From Ruminococcus sp. (GTDB lineage: Bacteria > Bacillota > Clostridia > Lachnospirales > Lachnospiraceae): a stretch of DNA of 64,000 nucleotides. Below, one piece after another: positions 16,368 to 25,409 of the stretch. Both the position numbers and the translations under genes were made by a program. The stretch covers positions 1-64,000 of the forward strand of contig JACERV010000002.1 in the NCBI GenBank assembly GCA_013911065.1. Reading direction: 5' to 3'. Below the pieces are notes generated by a model. It worked only from the letters and a program-made list of their open reading frames with translations, was not told the DNA's origin and made no database searches. Every line of letters starts with the position of its first letter. Positions within the stretch are counted from its first letter, which is position 1.

Positions 16368-16519
16368 TTTCACCCCAGGGGTAAAATAAGTTTCCGTGGA
16401 CAAATCATCATTACAAAAACACACGTTCATTCTTCTGCAAAAATCCCGGAATCCCTTAATTTACTGGGCTTTCCGCTCCAGCAACACAACCGTCTCAACA
16501 TGCACTGTCATCGGAAATT
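16368..16519 (-). repeat. Intact-gene copy of the rlmD 3'-end repeat with palindrome
   Basis: The last codons of rlmD and its downstream region match the remnant at 12911-13060. Shared blocks are GCTTTCCG-TCCAGCAACAC and GTCTCAACATGC, and the palindrome ACCCC-A-GGGGT within 16368-16386. Spacing from stop codon to palindrome is about the same in both copies. The segment 16272-16367 between the Argonaute remnant and the palindrome has no gene. Confidence 0.55.
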
Positions 16520-17855
16520 GATCCACCGCCCTTACTCTCTCTACTTCATACCCGCCTTCACTCAAATACCTCAAATCCCGTGCCAGCGTAGCCGAATCGC
16601 AACTCACATACACAATCTTCCCCGGCCTCATATTTACCATTGTCTCCAGCAGTGTTTCCTCGCACCCTTTCCTCGGCGGATCCACTACAATCACATCCGC
16701 CCATCCTCTCTCTCCCTTATTCTCCCTTTCATATTCCCTATAATACCCAGGCAGCACTTCCTCCGCCTTCCCTACATAAAACTCCGCATTCTCAATCCCA
16801 TTTATCTTCGCATTATTCTTCGCATCCTCTATAGCCTGAGGCACAATCTCCACTCCATACACCTTTTTCGCCTTCTGTGCCAAAAACAAAGAAATAGTCC
16901 CAATCCCACAGTACAAATCCCATACCGTCTCATCCCCCTGCAAATCCGCATACTCCAAAGCCAGCCTATAAAGTTTTTCTGTCTGTACCGGATTCACCTG
17001 ATAAAATGACAATGGAGATATCTGATACTTAATCTCCCCAATATAATCTGTTATAAATCCCTGCCCCCACAGAACCTTATAACTCTCCCCCATAATCACA
17101 TTCGTCTGTTTGGTATTAACACTCATAGTAATACTAGTCATCCCCTCTACCTTCCGCAGCTCCCCTACCAGCTCCTCACTATAAGGAATAGACTTCCCAT
17201 TCACAACCAAACACACCATAACTTCCTTCGTTGTAAATCCATACCGAATCAGAACATGGCGCACTAATCCCTTTCCAGTTTTCTCATCATAGGACAATAC
17301 CCCATGCTTTTTCATAAACCCCAATATCAGTTCCAATATTTCCTTATTCATCGGAACTCCCAGTGCACAATCCGTATTGGCAATAATATCATGGGTACGC
17401 CCTGCATAAAAACCCGTAACCGGCTCCCCCTCTTTATCTGTCCCAAACGGAAACTGCGCCTTATTCCTATAATAAAATGGCTCATCCATCCCCACAATAG
17501 GTTCCATAACCCGTTCCAGCAGTTCCGGTGCAAAGCCCCCAATCCTCTCCAGATTCTCTTTCACTTTATGACTCTTAAACTCCAACTGCTTCTCATAAGA
17601 CATCTCCTGAATCTGACATCCGCCGCATTTCTGCGCAAATTGGCACTGCGGCTCTACACGATAAAGTGAAGGCTGGATAATATTCATCAGCCTCGCATAC
17701 CCATAATTCTTCTTTGCCTTCATAATCTTGGCTTCTACCACATCGCCAATAACCGCATCCTTAATAAATAAGGTATAGCCATTTATTTTGCCTATACCTT
17801 CTCCATTTACTCCAATATCTTCTATTGTCACAGTCACAATATTATTTTTTTGCAT
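16461..17855 (-). CDS. rlmD: 23S rRNA (uracil-5-)-methyltransferase, RlmD/RumA family
   Basis: A 464-residue enzyme that methylates a uracil in 23S rRNA using S-adenosylmethionine. A TRAM RNA-binding domain occupies residues 1-60 (IEDIGVNGEGIGKINGYTLF). The iron-sulfur cysteines are in CQFAQKCGGCQIQEMSY. The Rossmann methyltransferase domain has DLYCGIGTISLFLAQKAKKV, VVDPPRKGCEE and the catalytic VSCDSATLARDL. Length is normal for the family. Members of the family in Gram-positive bacteria differ in target uridine (RlmC/RlmD/RlmCD), so the exact site is uncertain. Its 3' end appears to be an integration site, because a diverged copy lies 3.4 kb downstream beyond the caspase module. Confidence 0.9.
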   Translation of the reverse strand: MQKNNIVTVTIEDIGVNGEGIGKINGYTLFIKDAVIGDVVEAKIMKAKKNYGYARLMNIIQPSLYRVEPQCQFAQKCGGCQIQEMSYEKQLEFKSHKVKENLERIGGFAPELLERVMEPIVGMDEPFYYRNKAQFPFGTDKEGEPVTGFYAGRTHDIIANTDCALGVPMNKEILELILGFMKKHGVLSYDEKTGKGLVRHVLIRYGFTTKEVMVCLVVNGKSIPYSEELVGELRKVEGMTSITMSVNTKQTNVIMGESYKVLWGQGFITDYIGEIKYQISPLSFYQVNPVQTEKLYRLALEYADLQGDETVWDLYCGIGTISLFLAQKAKKVYGVEIVPQAIEDAKNNAKINGIENAEFYVGKAEEVLPGYYREYERENKGERGWADVIVVDPPRKGCEETLLETMVNMRPGKIVYVSCDSATLARDLRYLSEGGYEVERVRAVDQFPMTVHVETVVLLERKAQ

Positions 17856-17913
17856 AAATATCCCCTTTTAATAAGTAGCACCATCCCGCCGCCAAGCATT
17901 CCACGCAACTCTT

Positions 17914-18858
17914 CTACTCAATGGATGTCCTTCTTATATTTGATTCAAATAACCGGTTATACCCCAGCCAGTCTGTCCCGCTCTTATCTTTAAATATTTC
18001 CGTCAGTGTCTGCATTTTAGCATCCGCATTATCTGCCAGATTAAGTGCAAATGCCTCCGCCAGCGCCGGCTTTTTCGGGGAACCGTATTCCAGTTCTCCA
18101 TGATGAGCTATGACGCAATGCTTCAGCTCACTTGCCAGTTTTTCCGGAAACCCAGGAATCGTCCGAACCGCATCGTTTATCATCTCTACTCCAATGATAA
18201 TATGCCCCAGCAGCTGCCCGTCATCCGTATAATCATTATCCGGAAAATCAGACAATTCCTTTGTCTTACCAATATCATGGCAAAGGGCGGCTGCATACAG
18301 CAAATCCTTATTAAGAATAGCATAAGCCCCCGTAAAATACTCACACATTTTCAATATACTCAATGTATGCTCCAGCAGTCCCCCCGCAAATCCGTGGTGC
18401 ACTGTTTTTGCAGCCGAATGCCCCTTAAATGTCTCTATAAACTTTATATCATTTACAAAATAATACTCTACTGCCTGGCGCAAATAAACATTAGATATCT
18501 GCCCGATATACCCCAGCAGCTCCTCATACATAGTATCTACATTTTTTTCCGATGTAGGCATATAGTCCGCAGGATTATACTCATCTTCGCCTGCTTTTCT
18601 AATCTGCTTAATATTAAGCTGCAGGTTATTGTTATAACTAATCACATCACCAACCACTTCAATAAAGTCTTTTTCGTCATAATCGGCAATTCCCTGAGAG
18701 TTAGGGTCCCATACTTTCCCATCCAAAACACCTGTTTTATCTTGAAGCATCAGGTTGTCATAAGCTTTTCCGTTCCTTGTCTCCGCAGAACGTTTTCCCC
18801 TGCACAGGTAGATGCCGCGTATCGTCTCCCCTTCGTGTAATTCATTGATAAATTTCAT
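17914..18858 (-). CDS. yhaM: 3'-5' exoribonuclease YhaM family (OB fold plus HD domain)
   Basis: A protein of 314 residues with an N-terminal OB-fold nucleic-acid-binding domain (YLCRGKRSAETRNGKAYDNL) and a C-terminal HD phosphohydrolase domain with HHGFAGGLLEHTLS, ALCHDIGKTKEL and VIAHHGELEYGSP metal-binding residues. YhaM-type enzymes degrade RNA, and DNA in some assays, from the 3' end. The start MKFINELHEGE was chosen because family members begin this way and a GGAGG lies five bases before it. An in-frame ATG four codons earlier (18870) also has a ribosome site. It is followed by rlmD after about 60 bases. Confidence 0.9.
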   Translation of the reverse strand: MKFINELHEGETIRGIYLCRGKRSAETRNGKAYDNLMLQDKTGVLDGKVWDPNSQGIADYDEKDFIEVVGDVISYNNNLQLNIKQIRKAGEDEYNPADYMPTSEKNVDTMYEELLGYIGQISNVYLRQAVEYYFVNDIKFIETFKGHSAAKTVHHGFAGGLLEHTLSILKMCEYFTGAYAILNKDLLYAAALCHDIGKTKELSDFPDNDYTDDGQLLGHIIIGVEMINDAVRTIPGFPEKLASELKHCVIAHHGELEYGSPKKPALAEAFALNLADNADAKMQTLTEIFKDKSGTDWLGYNRLFESNIRRTSIE

Positions 18859-18958
18859 AATTTCCTCCATTCTATATATGCCTCCGTCAAAGGCTCACTA
18901 CTCATCTCTCCAGCTTTTTGACAATCCACTTCAAACTGTCTGCCCTTTACATGATTCA

Positions 18959-18982
18959 GGCTGCCCTATAACCTGGGCAGCC
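18959..18982. terminator. G+C-rich hairpin between htrA-like and yhaM genes
   Basis: A perfect 8-bp stem GGCTGCCC / GGGCAGCC with an 8-base loop lies about 80 bases after the HtrA-like stop. The T-run is weak, so termination efficiency is uncertain, but placement at the end of a gene fits. Confidence 0.4.
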
Positions 18983-19060
18983 ATTTTACCTTTTCCGGTC
19001 TTATGTTGTTCCTATATACTGCTCCTATTAAGCCTTTATTCCGCCTTCCGCCCAAGAATT

Positions 19061-20350
19061 CTATTCCAGGCTGCCTATGACCACATTAAATTCAATATCT
19101 ACGTAGCCATTCGCACCGCGGCGTTTCCCTGTTATTTTTATGTTTTCTCCTACTTTACTGCTTATAACTGCTTTTTCATAGGATAATGTGTTGGATACCT
19201 TTGCCCCTGAAACTTCCTGCAGAATATCCCCATTTTGGATTCCTGCAGACATTGCTGGAGAATCTGGTTTTACTTCCACCACATAGACTCCTACGGGCAT
19301 GTCTTGTTCTTCTGCAATTGTATCATTAATCGTTGTGCCGTAAACTCCCACATAAGGCACACTCTCGCCGTTTACCAAAAGCTCTATTGTAGATTTCAAG
19401 TCGGAAATAGCAAGTGCTTTTGCGGTATTTGTCTCAGTTCCTCCCCAAATACCGGGGTCAATCATACCAACGGCTTCGCCTTTTAAGTTAAACAAAACAC
19501 CTGTCCCATGAGCCGACGCTGAAATATCTGTAGCAAGCACACTGCGCTGGCCATCTGCCAATGTTTCCTCATAAGCGTTAGAGCTTACAATCCCATATCC
19601 TACTCCGTCTGCATAGCCAAATGTATTTCCCATGGCTATTACTACATCTCCTTTTGTGGTGATATTGGAATTTCCCAGAGATGCGACCTGAATAGCACTC
19701 CAGGTATTACTTGGAATTTTCCCGCGCTGAATACTAAATACTGCAAATCCGCTGTTGTGGTCCTGTTTTTTCAAAGACACTTCATATTTGCTGCTGTCTG
19801 CAAGTACAACCGTCCACTTATCGGCATCTTTACATACAGAATTATCACATAATATCAGAAGCTCCTGTCCATTGTCGGCGGCAATCAGCCCTGTAACACT
19901 ATTTTCCGTTCCGCTGCCGTCTGAGGACAAAACCTCATCCTTGCCTGCGGGCTGCACGGTAGCTACACATTTGCCGGCTTCCTTTGCCACATCATACATA
20001 CTGCGCATGATTTCCTTGAAACTATCTGAGTTTAATGCAGGAGAAACTGTTTCCACTGTATTCTGAGTTTCGTCCTGTGTAGTATCAGTTACCTCGTCCT
20101 CCGGGATTGTTACAGTCTTGGGACTTTCCCGAAACTTGTCCTGTGCCCATGGTTTGAGCGCAAAAAAACCAACACAGGCAAACGCTCCAAAAATCAGTCC
20201 ATATATCCCTACCCTGGTAAGCTGGGTCAGGATTTTCTTCCTGGTGACTGGTTTTGGTTTTATCGTCTCCTGTAAAAATGAGAACTTTTCTTCTTTCTGT
20301 TCCGGGGGGCCTGCATCTGGCTCCAATTGGGGATTCTCATTATAGGACAT
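19061..20350 (-). CDS. HtrA-like membrane protein with PDZ domain, protease triad lost
   Basis: A 429-residue protein with a cytoplasmic N-terminus, one membrane segment (about 46-66), an acidic T/D-rich linker, a trypsin-like beta-barrel domain and a C-terminal PDZ domain (VEVKPDSPAMSAGIQNGDIL). The fold matches HtrA/DegP, but the catalytic positions do not. Where family members have TN-HV(I/V) there is LLILCDNSV, where D-x-A-V is expected there is HNSGFAVFSI, and the GNSGGPL serine loop reads SAHGTGVLFN. It therefore probably works as a binding or scaffolding protein at the membrane rather than a protease. Divergent from the mutS2 side, with a hairpin-rich region between. Confidence 0.75.
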   Translation of the reverse strand: MSYNENPQLEPDAGPPEQKEEKFSFLQETIKPKPVTRKKILTQLTRVGIYGLIFGAFACVGFFALKPWAQDKFRESPKTVTIPEDEVTDTTQDETQNTVETVSPALNSDSFKEIMRSMYDVAKEAGKCVATVQPAGKDEVLSSDGSGTENSVTGLIAADNGQELLILCDNSVCKDADKWTVVLADSSKYEVSLKKQDHNSGFAVFSIQRGKIPSNTWSAIQVASLGNSNITTKGDVVIAMGNTFGYADGVGYGIVSSNAYEETLADGQRSVLATDISASAHGTGVLFNLKGEAVGMIDPGIWGGTETNTAKALAISDLKSTIELLVNGESVPYVGVYGTTINDTIAEEQDMPVGVYVVEVKPDSPAMSAGIQNGDILQEVSGAKVSNTLSYEKAVISSKVGENIKITGKRRGANGYVDIEFNVVIGSLE

Positions 20351-20441
20351 AGGCTCTAATCTCCTTTAGCCTATAGTATAACCGATTCATGTCGATTGTT
20401 CAATATGAAGTACATCGTTTTTACCTGTAAGATATTTTTTA

Positions 20442-20588
20442 GTTACTGTTCAGACCGGGCCGTGCACTCCGCTGCACGGTATCGGAGCCATTAAAGTATT
20501 GATTTCAGGACATCCAGCCCCTCGCCGTAGGCGACTTAAATGGGCTGGATGTCGTTACAGTGCGCACCCGCAGGGTGTGAACTGTAAC
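20442..20588. repeat. Cluster of three strong hairpins (structured intergenic element)
   Basis: Hairpin 1 is CCGTGCA-6-TGCACGG (20460-20479). Hairpin 2 is CATCCAGCCC..GGGCTGGATG (20511-20551) with an inner TCGCC-GTA-GGCGA. Hairpin 3 is GTTACAGT-GCG-CACCC-GCA-GGGTG-TG-ACTGTAAC (20554-20588), followed by ATTTTTTATT, so it could terminate rightward transcription. The element fills most of the 330-base gap between the divergent htrA-like and mutS2 genes and is more G+C-rich than the flanks. It looks like a dispersed palindromic repeat rather than a conserved RNA gene, but either is possible. Confidence 0.55.
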
Positions 20589-20605
20589 ATTTTTTATTCT
20601 TATCC

Positions 20606-20634
20606 TTTTCAATATCCGTCAAATAAGGTAGAAT
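20606..20634 (+). promoter_or_regulatory. Probable mutS2 promoter
   Basis: TTTTCA and TAGAAT are separated by 17 bases, just after the last hairpin of the intergenic cluster. The -35 is a moderate match. Transcription would start near 20641. Confidence 0.45.
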
Positions 20635-20645
20635 GTATTTACGAG

Positions 20646-20666
20646 GTAACTGTTCTGAACAGATAC
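20646..20666. promoter_or_regulatory. Palindrome at the mutS2 transcription start
   Basis: The core CTGTTC-T-GAACAG is perfect, and with outer GTA/TAC pairs the symmetry extends to 21 bases. It sits in the predicted leader directly after the -10, a repressor-like position. It is not the CGAAC-N4-GTTCG Gram-positive LexA box. Confidence 0.35.
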
Positions 20667-20695
20667 TTTACGAGCTTAATTAAAAGGTGATAAAA

Positions 20696-23071
20696 ATGAA
20701 TCAAAAAACTTTAAATAAACTAGAATTTTATAAAATTACAGCACTTTTAGAGGAGCAGGCTTCTTCCATGAGAGGAAAGCAGCTCTGCCGGAAGATAAAG
20801 CCGATGACTGATATGGAGCGTATCAATACCTGTCAGGAGCAGACGGCGGCAGCATTTACCAGAATTGTTAAAAAAGGAAGAATCTCCCTCAGCGATGCAT
20901 TTCCTGTGGGGGAATCTTTAAAGCGCCTGGAAATAGGCGGTACTTTAGGAAGCGGAGAACTGCTTCGTATCTGTAAGCTTCTTAAAACCACAGCCCGCAC
21001 CAAGTCTTACGGACGGCACGATACCCAGGACGAGCTGGCTGACTGCCTGGATATTTATTTTGAACAGCTGGAACCCCTGACTCCGCTGACAACTGAAATT
21101 GAGCGGTGTATTCAGGGAGAAGATGAAATCAGTGACGATGCAAGCAGCACCCTCAAGAGTATCCGCAGAAACATTGGTTCTCTCAATGATAAAGTACATG
21201 CCACCCTGACCAACCTGGTCAACGGTTCACTGCGCACTTATTTGCAGGATGCCATCATTACCATGCGGGGAGACCGTTACTGTGTTCCGGTAAAATCGGA
21301 ACACCGCAATCAGGTAAACGGTATGATTCATGACCAGTCTTCGTCCGGCTCCACTTTATTTATCGAGCCTATGGCTGTAGTAAAACTGAATAATGATTTA
21401 AAAGAGCTTTACGCCAAAGAGCAGGAGGAGATTCAGGTCATCCTTGCACGTCTGAGTGCAGATGCCGCAGAATATATTGAAGAGATCCATCAGAATTACA
21501 AAATATTGACCGATTTGGACTTTATCTTTGCCCGGGGGGCCCTGGCACTTTCTATGAATGGCAGCCGTCCTATTTTGAATACAGAAGGGCGCATTCATAT
21601 CCGGGAAGGACGCCATCCGCTGCTGGATGCAAAGAAGGTCGTTCCGATTACCGTTATGCTGGGGAAGGATTTTACCATGTTAATCATAACAGGGCCCAAC
21701 ACCGGCGGTAAGACGGTATCGCTGAAAACAGTGGGTCTGTTTACTCTTATGGGACAGGCCGGTCTGCATATACCAGCCAGAGACCGTTCAGAACTTGCTA
21801 TTTTCCATCAGGTCTATGCCGATATTGGGGATGAACAGAGTATAGAGCAGAGTCTGAGTACGTTTTCCTCCCACATGACCAACATTGTTTCATTTCTGCA
21901 GGAAGTGGATGAAAAATCACTGGTTCTGTTTGATGAATTGGGGGCAGGCACAGACCCCACTGAAGGTGCGGCTCTTGCCATTGCTATTTTAACTCATCTG
22001 CACAATCAGAATATCCGCACAATGGCAACCACACATTACAGTGAGCTGAAGGTCTATGCACTGACTACGCCCGGCGTGGAAAATGCAAGCTGTGAGTTTG
22101 ATGTAGAAAGCCTGAAACCCACCTACAGGCTTCTGATTGGAATTCCTGGAAAGAGTAATGCCTTTGCCATATCCGGTAAGCTTGGGCTGCCGGATTATAT
22201 CATAGAGGATGCAAAGCAGCACCTGACAGAGCAGGATGCTTCCTTCGAAGATTTGCTGACTGATTTGGAAACAAGCAAACGTACCCTGGAAAAAGAGCAG
22301 GAGGCAATTGATGCCTATAAGCGTGAAATCGAAGCTTTAAAAAATCAGGCAAAGCAAAAGCAGGAAAAGATAGAAGAACAGCGGGAACGTATCCTCAAAG
22401 AGGCAAAGGAAAAAGCCAGTGTTATTTTGCGGGAAGCGAAAGAGGTTGCCGATGAGACTATAAAGAACTTCCGCAAATTTGGAAAAGAAAACATATCCGC
22501 AGCGGAGATGGAAAAGGAGCGGGAACGCCTGCGCCAAAAAATGAAGGAAACTTCCGCGTCCAACACACTATCCGTCCAAAGGCAGAAAAAAGAGTATAAG
22601 CCGGAAGACTTTAAACTTGGAGAATCCGTCCGTGTCTTAAGTATGAATCTGACCGGAACCGTCAGTTCACTGCCCGATTCCCGGGGAAATTTGACGGTAC
22701 AGATGGGAATCCTCCGCTCTCAGGTAAATATTTCCGATTTGGAAATTGTAGAAGAAGAAACTTCTTATACATCCAAAAATATGAAGCGGACTTCAAAAGG
22801 AAAGTTAAAGATGAGCAAGTCCCTGTCCGTCAGTCCTGAAATTAACCTTCTCGGAAAAACCGTCCATGAAGCGATTTCAGAGTTGGACAAATACCTGGAT
22901 GATGCCATCCTTTCCCATTTAGGCACTGTGCGTGTAGTACACGGAAAAGGTACCGGTGCCCTCCGTAAAGGGATTCACGAGTATCTCCGCCGCCAAAAGC
23001 ATGTAAAATCATACCGGCTGGGAGAATTTGGTGAAGGGGATGCCGGTGTCACAATTGTAGAATTAAAATAG
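20696..23071 (+). CDS. mutS2: MutS2 family ATPase/endonuclease
   Basis: A protein of 791 residues with the MutS core but no mismatch-recognition N-terminus. It has Walker A GPNTGGKTVSLKT near residue 332, Walker B LVLFDELGAGTDPTEG, the ABC-type QSLSTFSSHM signature, a long charged coiled coil (about 510-630) and a C-terminal Smr nuclease domain ending in VRVVHGKGTGALRKGIHEYL. Homologues suppress homologous recombination and in Bacillus act on collided ribosomes; which applies here is unknown. ATG was chosen over the GTG three codons earlier because AAAGGTGA lies at the right distance. A full-length, intact family member. Confidence 0.92.
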   Translation: MNQKTLNKLEFYKITALLEEQASSMRGKQLCRKIKPMTDMERINTCQEQTAAAFTRIVKKGRISLSDAFPVGESLKRLEIGGTLGSGELLRICKLLKTTARTKSYGRHDTQDELADCLDIYFEQLEPLTPLTTEIERCIQGEDEISDDASSTLKSIRRNIGSLNDKVHATLTNLVNGSLRTYLQDAIITMRGDRYCVPVKSEHRNQVNGMIHDQSSSGSTLFIEPMAVVKLNNDLKELYAKEQEEIQVILARLSADAAEYIEEIHQNYKILTDLDFIFARGALALSMNGSRPILNTEGRIHIREGRHPLLDAKKVVPITVMLGKDFTMLIITGPNTGGKTVSLKTVGLFTLMGQAGLHIPARDRSELAIFHQVYADIGDEQSIEQSLSTFSSHMTNIVSFLQEVDEKSLVLFDELGAGTDPTEGAALAIAILTHLHNQNIRTMATTHYSELKVYALTTPGVENASCEFDVESLKPTYRLLIGIPGKSNAFAISGKLGLPDYIIEDAKQHLTEQDASFEDLLTDLETSKRTLEKEQEAIDAYKREIEALKNQAKQKQEKIEEQRERILKEAKEKASVILREAKEVADETIKNFRKFGKENISAAEMEKERERLRQKMKETSASNTLSVQRQKKEYKPEDFKLGESVRVLSMNLTGTVSSLPDSRGNLTVQMGILRSQVNISDLEIVEEETSYTSKNMKRTSKGKLKMSKSLSVSPEINLLGKTVHEAISELDKYLDDAILSHLGTVRVVHGKGTGALRKGIHEYLRRQKHVKSYRLGEFGEGDAGVTIVELK

Positions 23072-23140
23072 CAGGAACACATATTGTCTGAATATTCAGA
23101 AAATGGCCCTCAAAAGGGTCAGACCCCTAAGGAGGCTATC

Positions 23141-23842
23141 ATGGTTGTAAAACAGAAAATTTTGATTGTAGATGATGATGAAAATATTGCAGAATTAATC
23201 TCCCTCTATTTGGTGAAGGAATGTTTTGATACAAAGATTGTATATAATGGTGAGGATGCCCTGTCGGCTTTTGAGACTTACCATCCGAACCTGATTCTCT
23301 TAGATTTGATGCTGCCCGGGATTGACGGTTACCAGGTTTGCCGGGAGGTCCGTGCCAAGTCTTCTACCCCTATTATTATGCTGTCTGCCAAAGGCGAGGT
23401 GTTTGATAAGGTGCTGGGATTAGAGTTGGGCGCAGATGATTATATTATGAAGCCTTTTGACTCAAAGGAAATGGTTGCCAGGGTCCGCGCTGTTCTCCGC
23501 AGATATCAGCCTGTGAAGGCGGAAGAAGGAACGGAGGACAAGACAAAATGTGTGCAGTATGACGGGCTTACGATTAATCTGACGAATTATTCTGTTGTCT
23601 GTGACGGCCATCCTGTAGAAATGCCTCCTAAGGAGCTGGAACTTCTTTATTTTCTGGCCTCCTCTCCGAATCAGGTATTTACAAGGGAGCAATTGCTGGA
23701 TCAGATCTGGGGATATGAGTATATCGGTGATACCCGGACTGTTGATGTCCATATTAAGCGCCTGCGTGAAAAAATTAAGGACCATTCCTCATGGGGACTT
23801 AGTACCGTCTGGGGAATCGGTTATAAATTCGAAGTAAAGTAA
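23141..23842 (+). CDS. OmpR/PhoB-type response regulator
   Basis: A 233-residue two-component response regulator. The receiver domain has ILIVDDDENIAEL, the phosphoacceptor Asp in LILLDLMLPG, and KPFDSKEMVARV. The C-terminal winged helix has PPKELELLYFLASSPNQVFTREQLL and TVDVHIKRLREKI. ATG at 23141 was preferred to an in-frame start 57 bases upstream, because AAGGAGG is positioned before it and the upstream residues are outside the domain. The partner histidine kinase starts 13 bases after the stop. The inducing signal is not evident. Confidence 0.92.
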   Translation: MVVKQKILIVDDDENIAELISLYLVKECFDTKIVYNGEDALSAFETYHPNLILLDLMLPGIDGYQVCREVRAKSSTPIIMLSAKGEVFDKVLGLELGADDYIMKPFDSKEMVARVRAVLRRYQPVKAEEGTEDKTKCVQYDGLTINLTNYSVVCDGHPVEMPPKELELLYFLASSPNQVFTREQLLDQIWGYEYIGDTRTVDVHIKRLREKIKDHSSWGLSTVWGIGYKFEVK

Positions 23843-23855
23843 AAGGAAGTGCCTC

Positions 23856-25295
23856 ATGAAAAGTACTCTGTACTTAAAGTTTGTTACTCTTTATATTATT
23901 TTTGGCTTTGTCAGTTTTTTTACAGTTGGAATTCTGACCAGCCAGCTTATGCTGGATAAGCTGAAACAGAATGATTCTCACAGCCTGTATAAGCAGGCAA
24001 ATCTGATTTCCAATGATTACCTGCCTTCCTACTTTATGGAAGGGGGCTCTGCGTGGGCAGTCCATTCTCAGCTTAATGCCATGAAACTATATCTGAATTC
24101 TTCTCTTTGGTTTGTAGAATCGGATGGAACACTGATTACCGCCTCAAATCTGGACAGCACAAAAGCGCCGGATGTGATTGAGGATTTTGACCCTGCGGAA
24201 ATCGGAAGTAACCAGTATATTACCGGAAATTACCACGGGTATTTTAACGAAGACGTAATAACCGTTATGGCTCCGGTAACCCAGGGTTTTTACATCAAAG
24301 GTTACCTTTTAATCCATAAACCGGTCTCTTATTTACAGTCCGTTTGTAACCAGATGATGTTTCCGGTTTATATCACCGTATCCGCTGTTTTTATTTTGTC
24401 TTTTATGATATTGCTTGGATTTCATTTTTTTATATACCAGCCCCTGCGTCAGATTACAGAGGCCGCCAAACAGTACGCTTCAGGCAATCTGACCTACGAA
24501 GTCCCTGTTTATACCCATGACGAAATGGGTTATCTTTCAGCCTCTTTGAATTATATGTCCACTCAACTGCAAGACATGGAGGAGTATCAGAAAAAAATTG
24601 TGGCAAATGTCTCTCATGATTTCCGCTCCCCGCTTACATCGATCAAGGGCTATGTGGAGGCTATGACCGACGGCACAATCCCGCCGGAGCTTCATGGGAA
24701 ATATTTGGACATCATTCTGTTTGAAACAGAACGACTGACCGATTTAACAAAGGATTTGCTTACCTTGAATGAGTTTGATACAAAAGAACTGCTCCTTGCC
24801 AAGACTGAGTTCGATATTCAGGAAATGATTAAAAATACAGCCGCATCCTTTGAAGGCGCATGTACCAGCAAGCGAATATCTATCGAGCTTCTGCTGCTGC
24901 AGGACCCTCCCTTTGTATATGCAGACAAGGGGAAAATCCAGCAGGTTTTGTATAATCTCATAGACAACGCTATTAAATTCAGTGAAAATGAATCTGCCGT
25001 CAAGATTGAAGTCACCCTGAGAGGTGAGAAAACTTTTATCTCCATCAAGGATTCCGGTATTGGAATCCCCCGAAAAGAGCTGCACAAAATCTGGGAACGT
25101 TTTTATAAATCTGACCTTTCACGTGGAAAGGACAAAAAAGGGACCGGCCTGGGGCTTGCCATTGTGAAAGAAGCCATACAGGCACACGATGAACATATCA
25201 ACGTTATAAGCACCGAGGGAGTGGGAACAGAATTCATCTTCTCTCTGAGCAAAGTTGAGATGAGAAATAAAAAGGAACCTGAAATAAACCCATAA
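23856..25295 (+). CDS. Sensor histidine kinase
   Basis: A 479-residue membrane kinase. It has a first transmembrane segment near 10-30, an extracytoplasmic sensing domain, a second segment near 170-192, a HAMP linker (PLRQITEAAKQYASGNLTYEV), a HisKA dimerisation domain with phosphoacceptor His in NVSHDFRSPLTSIKGY, and the ATPase with NLIDNAIKFSEN, GIGIPRKELHKIWERFY and GTGLGLAIV. It phosphorylates the response regulator encoded just upstream. The pair forms a two-gene operon closed by a strong hairpin. The orphan binding lipoprotein convergent to it could be a ligand-sensing partner, but that is speculative. Confidence 0.92.
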   Translation: MKSTLYLKFVTLYIIFGFVSFFTVGILTSQLMLDKLKQNDSHSLYKQANLISNDYLPSYFMEGGSAWAVHSQLNAMKLYLNSSLWFVESDGTLITASNLDSTKAPDVIEDFDPAEIGSNQYITGNYHGYFNEDVITVMAPVTQGFYIKGYLLIHKPVSYLQSVCNQMMFPVYITVSAVFILSFMILLGFHFFIYQPLRQITEAAKQYASGNLTYEVPVYTHDEMGYLSASLNYMSTQLQDMEEYQKKIVANVSHDFRSPLTSIKGYVEAMTDGTIPPELHGKYLDIILFETERLTDLTKDLLTLNEFDTKELLLAKTEFDIQEMIKNTAASFEGACTSKRISIELLLLQDPPFVYADKGKIQQVLYNLIDNAIKFSENESAVKIEVTLRGEKTFISIKDSGIGIPRKELHKIWERFYKSDLSRGKDKKGTGLGLAIVKEAIQAHDEHINVISTEGVGTEFIFSLSKVEMRNKKEPEINP

Positions 25296-25336
25296 TAGGG
25301 AATTCCTTCCTCTCTGCTCTATCTCTTCAAAAAAAT

Positions 25337-25375
25337 GAGGAGGGAAACCTGCACATCTGGCATGTTTCCCTCCTC
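25337..25375. terminator. Bidirectional terminator
   Basis: A 12-bp perfect stem GAGGAGGGAAAC / GTTTCCCTCCTC is flanked by an A-run on the left and TTATTATT on the right. It separates the two-component operon from the convergent binding-protein gene. Confidence 0.75.
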
Positions 25376-25409
25376 TTATTATTCGGAGACGATAAGGCTC
25401 CGTCTTTCT

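Noticed and set aside
20646-20666. LexA/SOS box ahead of mutS2
   Set aside because: The palindrome is GTTC-N-GAAC, not the CGAAC-N4-GTTCG of Gram-positive LexA.
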